From positions 1-59,773 of the forward strand of contig NZ_CP070498.1 in NCBI RefSeq assembly GCF_016925535.1: a stretch of DNA of 59,773 bases, read 5' to 3'. Within the stretch, counting starts at the first letter, position 1; the number at the start of each line of letters is the position of its first letter. The notes below the pieces were generated by a model, which was not told the origin of the DNA, did not search any database, and saw nothing but the letters and a program-made list of their open reading frames with translations. Made by a program: the position numbers and the translations under genes. This stretch comes from Natronoglycomyces albus. Its GTDB lineage: Bacteria; Actinomycetota; Actinomycetes; Mycobacteriales; Micromonosporaceae. This document shows positions 18,519 to 25,630 of the stretch, piece after piece.

Positions 18519-19085
18519 ATGAGCCCTAGGGTTGGACCAGGACGCCCCACCATCGGCCCGCGCATTCAAGCCAAAGTGTCCCCAGAACTCAGCGCGGCCA
18601 TTGATACTTACGCGGCCGCCCAGGGCCTTTCTGTATCCGAGGCCATCCGCGCCCTACTGACAGCGGGTCTAGCCAGTAATCAGTCGCCTACCGACGAGGA
18701 TTTGTACGCACTGTTTCCTGAGGCAGATACAGAAAACCTGTGGGATCTGGTCGAGGCTGAAGCCAAAATGGACCTCTCCGGAGAGTACTGCTACAACGGT
18801 CTGGTCTGGGCACACGGCACCTGCCAGCTGCGCGGACGGTGGGCCTACTGGAGTGAACAACCTGGCACCCAGCCCTACACCCTCACCGCCTCGCGAGAAG
18901 AAGCCGTGCAGCTATACCGCCGAGCTGTCATTGATGCCTCCACGATGTGGCAGCCCCAGCTGGGCGAGACAATGTGGATGGACTGCATTGATGAGGACAT
19001 TGTCGAACAGCTAGCCCACCAGCGGATCATCCCGCTCGGCACCATTAGCTATACCGCTGCGACCGAAGCCGCAGACCAGACCTAG
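18519..19085 (+). CDS. Ribbon-helix-helix regulator with unknown C-terminal domain
   Basis: A 188-aa protein. Residues 1-50 (RIQAKVSPELSAAIDTYA, then LSVSEAIRALLTAGL) form an RHH/CopG-like DNA-binding domain. The C-terminal 130 residues are rich in Trp and Tyr (CQLRGRWAYWSEQ, EEAVQLYRRAVIDAS) and match nothing I recognise. GAGGTGAGAG gives a strong ribosome binding site for ATG 18519. The gene lies behind a promoter framed by inverted repeats and leads a run of four plus-strand genes. Likely role: autoregulated repressor of this run or a plasmid accessory regulator. Confidence 0.7.
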   Translation: MSPRVGPGRPTIGPRIQAKVSPELSAAIDTYAAAQGLSVSEAIRALLTAGLASNQSPTDEDLYALFPEADTENLWDLVEAEAKMDLSGEYCYNGLVWAHGTCQLRGRWAYWSEQPGTQPYTLTASREEAVQLYRRAVIDASTMWQPQLGETMWMDCIDEDIVEQLAHQRIIPLGTISYTAATEAADQT

Positions 19086-19146
19086 ACAAGAGACGGGGCG
19101 GCGTGTGCGCGCCGCCCCATACACAACATCGAATTGGAGCAACATT

Positions 19147-19578
19147 GTGAACACTCAGACTAGTCAGTCGGCCCAGTTGCCAAAGACGATCCCTACGGAC
19201 CCGGTCGAACTGGCCGCGCTCATTGCGGTACATCCGCTGAACTCAACCGGTGATGACCTGTTGAACCGCCTGATCACCCAGGAGGGCCGCGCTAAGGCTT
19301 ATCGCTACTTGGGCTCGGCCATTGATTACGCAGAATACGAGGCCACCGCCGAGGGCCTGGACGCAGTGCGCGCAGCCCTGGACGATGGAGATGCCGAAGC
19401 AGTCGCGGCGGCGGTCGCTACGGTGCGCGCCGGACTTTCCCCGCAATACGCCCCAGCCTGGACAGAAGCCGAAGAAAACCTATACGCCCTCGTCGACGTC
19501 GACGTTGACGAGGGCAAGGCCCTGGCCGAGGCCTTCACCACGGTGCGCGCCCTACTGGCTGACCTGGAGGACGAATAA
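19147..19578 (+). CDS. Hypothetical helical protein
   Basis: A 143-aa acidic, alpha-helical protein of unknown function. The GTG at 19147 is chosen because GGAG sits 7 nt upstream and because the upstream part of the frame looks non-coding. The sequence has DDLLNRLITQEGRAKAYRYLG and several Ala/Asp/Glu repeats. It is co-transcribed with the RHH gene and overlaps the next gene by 1 nt (TAATG). Confidence 0.6.
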   Translation: MNTQTSQSAQLPKTIPTDPVELAALIAVHPLNSTGDDLLNRLITQEGRAKAYRYLGSAIDYAEYEATAEGLDAVRAALDDGDAEAVAAAVATVRAGLSPQYAPAWTEAEENLYALVDVDVDEGKALAEAFTTVRALLADLEDE

Positions 19579-20054
19579 TGCTAGACGATGAAAGTCCGCG
19601 CGTGGACGCGCCTGAGTTGGAGCGGCTGGCCGCCAACCTGCGGGAGATCAGTGCGAACCTGGAAGCCTACATCCAGGACCGTGCTGAGGCCATCGCTGCA
19701 CCGCGAATTGCCAAGGCCGAGGCCGAGATTGAGCGTCTGCACACCGAACATAAGCGCAACGTCGCCAGTTGCGAACAACGGTACGCCGATATGCAAGGCG
19801 AAGTACAGCGGCAGTTCACCGCGTTGGAACGCCAAGTCGCCCAGGGCGGCTTTCTAGCCCAGTTTCTCCCCGCAAACGTGTGGAGTGCCGCAGGGATCAC
19901 CAGATACGAAAAGTCGCAGTTGCGGCCGAGCTGGGTCAACCACGTCATGCAATGCGCTGATGAGGCCGGTCTCAGCCTCGACACCGAACGCCAACAACGA
20001 GAAGGAGCCCCCAGTGACCGACCACCTCAACAACGCCGAAGAACGTCTCGTTGA
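19578..20054 (+). CDS. Coiled-coil hypothetical protein
   Basis: A 158-aa protein. Residues 10-90 form a probable coiled coil (LERLAANLREISANLEAY, AEIERLHTEHKRNVASCEQR). The rest has no known domain and the C-terminus is basic (PPQQRRRTSR). ATG 19578 overlaps the previous stop by 1 nt, so the two are translationally coupled. The final 41 nt overlap the GTG start of the next gene. Unknown role. Confidence 0.6.
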   Translation: MLDDESPRVDAPELERLAANLREISANLEAYIQDRAEAIAAPRIAKAEAEIERLHTEHKRNVASCEQRYADMQGEVQRQFTALERQVAQGGFLAQFLPANVWSAAGITRYEKSQLRPSWVNHVMQCADEAGLSLDTERQQREGAPSDRPPQQRRRTSR

Positions 20055-20316
20055 CGAACTCGTGCAGATTACCGACATGGCCTCCCGGGTCTTGGTCGCC
20101 GCCGAGCCCGGCTCCAGCTACTGGTCGGTCGGTGAGGAATCAGAATCGAGATCCAGTGTGCAACTTTGTTGCTGCCGCCCCAGCCGCTTCGCGGCCGGGT
20201 TGCCCTCGAAAACCCCTACCGCACCACCATTGTGGGAGGAGGTTATCACTGCCGCTCACACATCCCCTCATGCTGAAATCTGTCAATCAATGACGGTCAA
20301 GATTCCCGATGCTTGA
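20014..20316 (+). CDS. Small hypothetical protein, C-terminus probably altered
   Basis: A 100-aa ORF from GTG 20014, with AAGGAG upstream. The first 45 residues (NNAEERLVDELVQITDMA) look like a normal helical protein. The last half is odd and Cys/Ser/Pro-rich, and is encoded by a 64-bp element (20171-20234) that also occurs in non-coding DNA at 40699-40762. This suggests the original C-terminus was replaced when the element arrived next to the resolvase region. Possibly a broken gene. Confidence 0.45.
   Translation: MTDHLNNAEERLVDELVQITDMASRVLVAAEPGSSYWSVGEESESRSSVQLCCCRPSRFAAGLPSKTPTAPPLWEEVITAAHTSPHAEICQSMTVKIPDA
20171..20234 (+). repeat. 64-bp dispersed repeat, copy 1
   Basis: 61 of 64 bases match the copy at 40699-40762. 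Contains a short hairpin (GCCGC-TTC-GCGGC) followed by an invariant stretch beginning GGGTTGCCCTCGAAAACC. It lies inside the 3' part of a small ORF, upstream of the resolvase gene. Confidence 0.8.
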
Positions 20317-20404
20317 CACCGCAAAGAACTCCGACAGATCTCCACGTCGGACTGTCAATATAGACGTGTAGGAAATCCAACTGTCAAGGAACCTCGAATT
20401 GTCA
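20281..20404 (+). promoter_or_regulatory. Putative resolvase binding (res) region
   Basis: The pentamer TGTCA occurs at 20281, 20353, 20382 and 20400, with the inverse TGACA at 20314. They are spread over 120 bp directly before the serine recombinase gene, where Tn3-family res subsites normally lie. Subsites and crossover point cannot be fixed by eye. Confidence 0.4.
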
Positions 20405-20428
20405 GCCAGATTCCCTACACTCTCAGGT

Positions 20429-21070
20429 ATGCGAGTAGGATATGCGCGGGTCTCCACCCGCGAGCAGAACCTTGAGAGTCAACGCCAGTTGCTCGAAGCG
20501 GCCGGATGTGAGGAAATCTTCATCGACCACGGCGTCTCCGGCAAGGAAGCCCACCGGCCCGAACTGGACAAGGCCCTCGCCTTCGTCCGGCGCGGCGATG
20601 TCCTTGTCATCACCCGCCTGTCACGCCTGTTCCGATCACTCAAAGACCTCATCGCGACGGTCGAAGAACTTGAAGACCGTGGCGTCGACCTTGTCGTCAC
20701 CCAGCAACCGATCGACACCACCACCTCGGCCGGGCGGCTCATGTTCAACATAGTCGGCGCCTTCGACCAATTCCAGCGTGAACTCATAAGCGAGAACACC
20801 CGCGAGGGCTTGGACGCCACCGACAAACGTGGCCGAGGTGGTGGCAGGCCAGCGAAGCTGAGTCTGCGGCAGGTCGCCGAGATCTGCGCCAAGATCGATG
20901 AGCGCGACGACGCCGGGAAACCAGTCTGGAACATCTCGGCCCTCGCCCGGCACTACAAGGTCTCCCGCCCCACCATTTACAAGGTCATCGATGACCGCGA
21001 GACCCTAGCGGTGCGTATCGGCGGCGTGGCCGCAAGGAAGGAAGCCACCACAACAGACGGACCAGCATAA
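20429..21070 (+). CDS. Serine recombinase, TnpR/resolvase family
   Basis: A 213-aa resolvase/invertase. The start MRVGYARVSTREQN carries catalytic Ser9, followed by ITRLSRLFRSLKDL and the long E-helix region (GRLMFNIVGAFDQFQRELI). The C-terminal HTH reads ISALARHYKVSRPTIYKVI. This is the full length for a TnpR. A TTG at 20399 with AAGGA upstream is an alternative start. It would resolve cointegrates or plasmid dimers at the adjacent TGTCA-rich region. A Tn3-type transposase fragment lies 6.6 kb away (27625-27771), so it may be the surviving tnpR of a decayed Tn3-family transposon. Confidence 0.93.
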   Translation: MRVGYARVSTREQNLESQRQLLEAAGCEEIFIDHGVSGKEAHRPELDKALAFVRRGDVLVITRLSRLFRSLKDLIATVEELEDRGVDLVVTQQPIDTTTSAGRLMFNIVGAFDQFQRELISENTREGLDATDKRGRGGGRPAKLSLRQVAEICAKIDERDDAGKPVWNISALARHYKVSRPTIYKVIDDRETLAVRIGGVAARKEATTTDGPA

Positions 21071-21185
21071 ACGCACTACCTTGCGGCCCACAGTATGTTT
21101 CTTACCGGCACCCCAGATAGTCACTCATGGCACCGAGTTTACGGATACCCCGATCACTGAGAAACCAATTCAAGGAGCACCCCCC

Positions 21186-21728
21186 GTGGCCGAATACATC
21201 GAGCAATGGATGTATGACATCACCGCCGTCAACGATCTGCCCTACCCCACTGAACTCGACGCCCCACCATGCATCGCTCGCGGCATCACCGGCTTTGGCC
21301 GCACCTGGCGACAAATACGCCCACGACCCCAACCACGTGATTGTTGCTGGTACCACGGCGGCTCCTGGCAAGAAGCCTTCGGCCATGCCATCGAAATTAT
21401 CAAGATTGCCTCTGGCCAAACAGAAAATGAGATTCGAGTCTTCAGCGGCGAAACCCTCAAGCCGATAAGTATCCCGGACCCCGACGAAGTCGAAGATCTC
21501 CTGGAATACCGGCAACTCTCAGGGTGGTTGAGCGAATCCGTTACCAGCCTTCTATCCACCGATGAACCTATCAACATCGGTGGACTTGCCGAACTAAAAC
21601 ACGGAGACCTCTTCTACATCGGAGGCCGCCACCGTGCAATGGCCATGATCCAACAAGGCACCCGAGCAACCATCACCATGCGCCTAGAACTATTCGACCC
21701 TGAAACCGGCGAACTCATCTTCGACTAA
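21186..21728 (+). CDS. Hypothetical protein
   Basis: A 180-aa protein. GTG 21186 has an excellent ribosome binding site (AAGGAG, 7-nt spacing). The sequence has an aromatic central part (CCWYHGGSWQEAFGHAIEI) and a C-terminus IGGRHRAMAMIQQGTRATI, which faintly recalls the GxHRxxA pattern of ParB/sulfiredoxin-like domains. That likeness is weak and I do not assign it. It lies between the resolvase and the graspetide cluster, transcribed towards the latter. Confidence 0.6.
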   Translation: MAEYIEQWMYDITAVNDLPYPTELDAPPCIARGITGFGRTWRQIRPRPQPRDCCWYHGGSWQEAFGHAIEIIKIASGQTENEIRVFSGETLKPISIPDPDEVEDLLEYRQLSGWLSESVTSLLSTDEPINIGGLAELKHGDLFYIGGRHRAMAMIQQGTRATITMRLELFDPETGELIFD

Positions 21729-21768
21729 CCACGACAACCAAACCAGGATGTCTCACAAAGGAAAGGGC

Positions 21769-22833
21769 CTATACGGGCTTAGGTTCAGCGGCCTGGCGTG
21801 GTTGTAGGTCGAGGTGGCCTTCGGTAGTGAGGGCGACAGTCATGTCGTGGAGGTTAGGGAAGCCCCAATTGCTCCAACGGTGGTAGGCCGCTATGACCTC
21901 ATCCCACACGTTGAGGTCACCGCGCAGGAGATCGTGCTCGGCTAGCAACCTGGTGCCATCCACATGAGCAAAGGCTGACCGATTGGGGCCAAGGCGTAGG
22001 TGGGTCAGGTTGGGTGCCAACAGGCTAAGGATGACCTGGAATGCCTCAGAGTGGATCTGTGTGGGGATCTGCTCGGTGTAGCTGCGGAGAGAGGTGAGAG
22101 CGGTGGTGTCAATACGTAGGCCGGGGTCGGCCGCATTGGCCGCGTCACGGGCGAACATGAACGCAGAGTACCCCGCGACGAAGTGCCCGGTCGCAGTCCT
22201 GTCACTAGATACTTCGAGACGGGCGAGGGCGTAGCCGATGTTGAGGACCATGATTGCTCCGGGCTTGCACTGTCTGATCCACTCAGGTGGGACGGTACGG
22301 ACCCCGCAGGTGGCAATGAGACGGTCCCAGGGGCCACCAATCTGCGCGGTACGGCCGTCGCCTGCTGCTAGGCGCGGCTGGTAACCCTCGCTCTTGAGTC
22401 GTTCTCGGGCAGTTTCTACCACCTCAGGGTCAATGTCCACACTGAATACATTCGTGTCGCCGACCAGATGGCATAGCAAAGCGGCGTTGTAGCCGGTGCC
22501 AGTGCCAATCTCCAGCACCTGATGTCCGGGCGCGGCATCTATGGCGTCGAGCATCCGGGCCATGACGGTCGGTTGGGACGACGAGGAGACCGCGACACCG
22601 TGTTTATCGAGGTGGGTGACCAGGGAGTTGTCTTCGTACACTGCCTTCAACCATGCCTCGTTCGCATCATGGTCATCCGAATGAGTCAGGCAGGAACGTA
22701 CGCCGTCAGCGGCGCGAACCCAGAACTTAGGGGCGAAGGCCTCCCTGCGGATAGCTGCGAATGCAGCATAGACGCTCTCGGAGCTGATCGCGCCGGAGTC
22801 ACGGAGGATTGTGGCGAGGTGTTGAGGGGTCAT
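21769..22833 (-). CDS. PIMT-like methyltransferase of a graspetide cluster
   Basis: A 354-aa SAM-dependent methyltransferase of the protein-L-isoaspartate O-methyltransferase type. Motif I is VLEIGTGTGYNAALL, followed by VFSVDIDPEVVETARERL and AAGDGRTAQIGGPWDRLI. It has a C-terminal extension of about 150 residues beyond a housekeeping PIMT, as in graspetide (TgmC-like) partners. Related enzymes methylate an Asp of the cyclised peptide, leading to an aspartimide. ATG 22833 overlaps the ATP-grasp stop by 4 nt (ATGA), so it is the last gene of the three-gene operon. The substrate is inferred to be the peptide at 23859-24107. Confidence 0.85.
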   Translation of the reverse strand: MTPQHLATILRDSGAISSESVYAAFAAIRREAFAPKFWVRAADGVRSCLTHSDDHDANEAWLKAVYEDNSLVTHLDKHGVAVSSSSQPTVMARMLDAIDAAPGHQVLEIGTGTGYNAALLCHLVGDTNVFSVDIDPEVVETARERLKSEGYQPRLAAGDGRTAQIGGPWDRLIATCGVRTVPPEWIRQCKPGAIMVLNIGYALARLEVSSDRTATGHFVAGYSAFMFARDAANAADPGLRIDTTALTSLRSYTEQIPTQIHSEAFQVILSLLAPNLTHLRLGPNRSAFAHVDGTRLLAEHDLLRGDLNVWDEVIAAYHRWSNWGFPNLHDMTVALTTEGHLDLQPRQAAEPKPV

Positions 22834-23786
22834 GCGGTCGGTTTCCCTTCGGCCAGGCGGCGAGCGATAGCCGCCGCGATTGGTGCTTTTGTGTGCTGTT
22901 CGACGAATCCCCATTGCCCGTTGATATTGGCTTCAAACAAGAACCAGGCATTTGAAGGACTCACGGCGAAGTCGAACGTTGAAAACTCCAGCTCAAATCT
23001 GTTCATGAATGTTCGAACTGCGGCGGTGATCTGAGCGGGGACCTCGATACGGCTCCAGGACAGGGCATCATAGTCAACCCTCCAGTCCAACCTGGTCTCC
23101 TCACTCCCAGCATCGATCCGGGCAGCGAACAACTCGGTGCCAACCACGGTCAGCCGAACCTCGAACGCTTTCGGGATCTCATGCTGGAACTGATGGAGAG
23201 TGTAGGTGATCGACTCGGCTTTTTCAGTGACCGCGGCCTGGTCTAGGCGCGTCGTGTAGATGGCAGCGCCCTGGACGCGCGGGGAGCCCGACAACGTCTT
23301 GTAGATGATCGTCTCAGCGGTAGACGCGAACTCAATAGCCGAGTCAGGAACGTTGGTGACCAGAGTGGTGGGGACATCGAACCCGCACGCAGCGGCGGTA
23401 GCCAGTTGCACGGGCTTGTTAGAGGCCCACATCGCCAAACGCGGGTGGTTGATCCACAACCGGTCCAGACTCATGAGTACCCCTCCGAACCCGGCACGAA
23501 CTTCCTCGGCAGCCCATGCCACCTCGGCCGGTTCCATCCCTTCGGGGCCTGTCCAGGCAGTTGGCCTGCGGTAGTACACCGAGCGGATGTCGGCTAGGTC
23601 CACTGTGCGGGAGCCGACTCGCAAGTAGCCCTCCCATACGGTGCCGGTAAATGAAGCGTCGAGGTCAGTGCCAGAGCCAATATCGGCGGGGTCAACGCGA
23701 AACACAGGAACGTCAAGCTGATCCAGGGCCACGACGACAAGGTCAGCAGTGATATCGCTGTGATGGGTCAAGACAAGTACGGTCAC
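22830..23786 (-). CDS. ATP-grasp ligase of a graspetide (RiPP) cluster
   Basis: A 318-aa ATP-grasp enzyme that would form side-chain ester or amide links in a ribosomal peptide (MvdD/TgmB-like). Visible features are VTVLVLTHHSDIT at the start, SVYYRRPTAW (typical of this subfamily), IIYKTLSGSPR, FEVRLTVVG, and the metal/ATP site FEANINGQWGFVEQHT. GTG 23786 has GGAGG 6 nt upstream. It follows the precursor gene by 72 nt and overlaps the methyltransferase gene by 4 nt. Cytoplasmic, ATP- and Mg-dependent by family. Confidence 0.9.
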   Translation of the reverse strand: MTVLVLTHHSDITADLVVVALDQLDVPVFRVDPADIGSGTDLDASFTGTVWEGYLRVGSRTVDLADIRSVYYRRPTAWTGPEGMEPAEVAWAAEEVRAGFGGVLMSLDRLWINHPRLAMWASNKPVQLATAAACGFDVPTTLVTNVPDSAIEFASTAETIIYKTLSGSPRVQGAAIYTTRLDQAAVTEKAESITYTLHQFQHEIPKAFEVRLTVVGTELFAARIDAGSEETRLDWRVDYDALSWSRIEVPAQITAAVRTFMNRFELEFSTFDFAVSPSNAWFLFEANINGQWGFVEQHTKAPIAAAIARRLAEGKPTA

Positions 23787-23858
23787 GGAAAACCTCCAAG
23801 TGGGAGAAACATGGTGCCCGAACAATCCAGAGATCGGGCACCACAACGTTTAGATTTC

Positions 23859-24107
23859 TTATGCCTCGCGGTCGGGCCAGGTCTGGGAATCTTCGCGGGT
23901 TTCCCACGGGGTGCGCTCAGAGGTCGACAGCGCCAACGGGGCACCATCCAGAATGGTCACCTGCTGGGTGGGGTCGTAGACCCCAGCGAGCCCTTCGGCC
24001 ATAGAAATCGAGGTTGACTGCAGAGCACCGAACGACATCGGCGCGGCTAGGGCCGAGCTAACACCGACTCCGGGAGCCGTAGCGGCGAAGGCCGACTTCT
24101 CAAACAT
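23859..24107 (-). CDS. Graspetide precursor peptide
   Basis: An 82-aa peptide with a very good ribosome binding site (TAGGAGG, ATG 24107). The leader holds the segment YDPTQQVTILDGAPL, the Y-D-x-x-x-Q-x-V-x-x-D-G-x-P-L pattern of ATP-grasp-targeted precursors. The core of about 24 residues after it is rich in acceptor Thr/Ser and donor Glu/Asp: TSERTPWETRED and SQTWPDREA. Two similar T-x(0-1)-W/P-x-E/D blocks may give two cross-links, and the Asp residues are candidates for methylation by the adjacent PIMT-like enzyme. Link positions are inference. Confidence 0.85.
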   Translation of the reverse strand: MFEKSAFAATAPGVGVSSALAAPMSFGALQSTSISMAEGLAGVYDPTQQVTILDGAPLALSTSERTPWETREDSQTWPDREA

Positions 24108-24260
24108 GATGATCCTCCTACAAGGGAACGTGAATTTGAATTGCGGCTGGGAAACGCTCGCCGCTGCTCCAGCACATCGCGGTTGAACCGCCACTTCAAG
24201 TGACCTGGCAGTGTCAGCAATCCGATTGCGGAATCCGCAAGATCCGCGAAATGTGGGTGC
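24108..24260. promoter_or_regulatory. Divergent control region of the graspetide cluster
   Basis: 153 bp between the precursor gene (minus) and the XRE regulator gene (plus). Contains TTGCGG-AAT-CCGCAA (24226-24240), a perfect 6-bp inverted repeat followed by a further partial copy CCGCGAA. A probable operator for the divergent XRE regulator. Promoter boxes are not clear by eye. Confidence 0.5.
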
Positions 24261-24269
24261 ATGGTAGAC

Positions 24270-25523
24270 ATGAGCGCTCGTCAGATTAATGAGCACATCG
24301 GTCGGGCGGTGCGCGTTGCTCGTTCTCGGGCCAACCTCACCCTTGACGCGGCTGGAGCGAAATGCGGTTTCAGCGCCTCGGTTTTGTCCCGTTTGGAACG
24401 CGGACTTCAGTTTTGGACGGTAGCCGATCTGCGCATTGTTGTAGACCGACTGGGCGTCCCAGCCTGCGAAGTTGGTCTCGTCGACGAGGATGGCTTGGGC
24501 GAGGCAGTGACATCTCCTGAGAAAGTGGGGCATGATGACACGATGAGACGGCGAGTCCTCCTATATAGATCAGCGGCATTTCTTGGTGCTGCGCTGATCC
24601 CTGCGACACCGGTTGACCAGATATTGCACCAAATGCCCAAGGTCGAGGCCCCCAGATTGCCCAACCTCGCTGTCCGTATCCAAGCCGCTGAGGAGCAGCT
24701 GAGGGCCATGCATGTGCCACTACTTCAACGCGCCCTTGCCCAGCTTCTCCCCACCGCCCACGCGGCCTACAAGTCCGCATCGACCACCACCGCCGCCGAA
24801 GCCGCAGAGCTCCTGGCCCGCACTTATATTGTTGCCGCACAGGTTCTTTACCGCTCCTCAAAGGATGCGTCGGCTGCCGTGGCAGCTGACCGCGCAGTGC
24901 GTTACGCCAGCGAAGGCCACGATCCAGTCACCGCCGCCGAGGCCGGACGAATCGTCGGCATCGTGCTTCGCCGCCTGGCCGACCCGACTGCCATTGAAGT
25001 CTTGACCCGCACGGCTGACTCACTCATCGAACACACTGGCCTGGCCGCTCCGGCACCATCGGCCACTTACGCAAACATCTTGTGTACCGCCGCCTACACT
25101 GCCGCTTCTCAGGACGACTACAACAGCGCGTGGGAATACTTCCGTGTGGCTGCCGCAGCCCACCAACCTGCGGCAGCCATGAGTACTGCCGACCTAGCCG
25201 TCTACCGCATCTCCATTGCCCGTGCCGCTGGAGACTACGGGGCCACTCTCGCCCATGCCCGCGCAATCGACCCCGCCACTATTCCCACCCAACACGCTCA
25301 GGGGCGATACTGGCAGGACATAGCCCTAGCATCGTGGAATAAGGCCGACGTGCCCACCACCATCCACGCCCTTGAACAGCTCAATGAAGTGGCTTCCCAG
25401 CAGCTACTCGACCGACCCTGGGCACACCAACTCGTCGAAGACATCCTCCACACCACCACCGGAGGCAGATCCACCTCGATCCGCGCGATTAAGTCTCGGC
25501 AGAAAGTAGCCCGTTCTGACTAG
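24270..25523 (+). CDS. XRE-family regulator with TPR-like domain
   Basis: A 417-aa regulator with an N-terminal HTH (IGRAVRVARSRANLTLDAAG, then GFSASVLSRLERG) and a C-terminal helical, TPR-like domain of about 300 residues. Such HTH-TPR proteins sense peptides or partner proteins in other systems. The divergent position next to the graspetide precursor suggests it controls the cluster, perhaps in response to its product. ATG 24270 or ATG 24261 may be used. Neither has a clear ribosome binding site, so a leaderless transcript is possible. Confidence 0.82.
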   Translation: MSARQINEHIGRAVRVARSRANLTLDAAGAKCGFSASVLSRLERGLQFWTVADLRIVVDRLGVPACEVGLVDEDGLGEAVTSPEKVGHDDTMRRRVLLYRSAAFLGAALIPATPVDQILHQMPKVEAPRLPNLAVRIQAAEEQLRAMHVPLLQRALAQLLPTAHAAYKSASTTTAAEAAELLARTYIVAAQVLYRSSKDASAAVAADRAVRYASEGHDPVTAAEAGRIVGIVLRRLADPTAIEVLTRTADSLIEHTGLAAPAPSATYANILCTAAYTAASQDDYNSAWEYFRVAAAAHQPAAAMSTADLAVYRISIARAAGDYGATLAHARAIDPATIPTQHAQGRYWQDIALASWNKADVPTTIHALEQLNEVASQQLLDRPWAHQLVEDILHTTTGGRSTSIRAIKSRQKVARSD

Positions 25524-25630
25524 AATTCGCTCAGCGCGGGTGCGGGGCGAACTGGCCACTGGTCGTTGAAGGTCGTTTCCATAAGGGACATCACGGCCGA
25601 ATTTTTTGTTGTAGTTGATGTTGTCACGCT

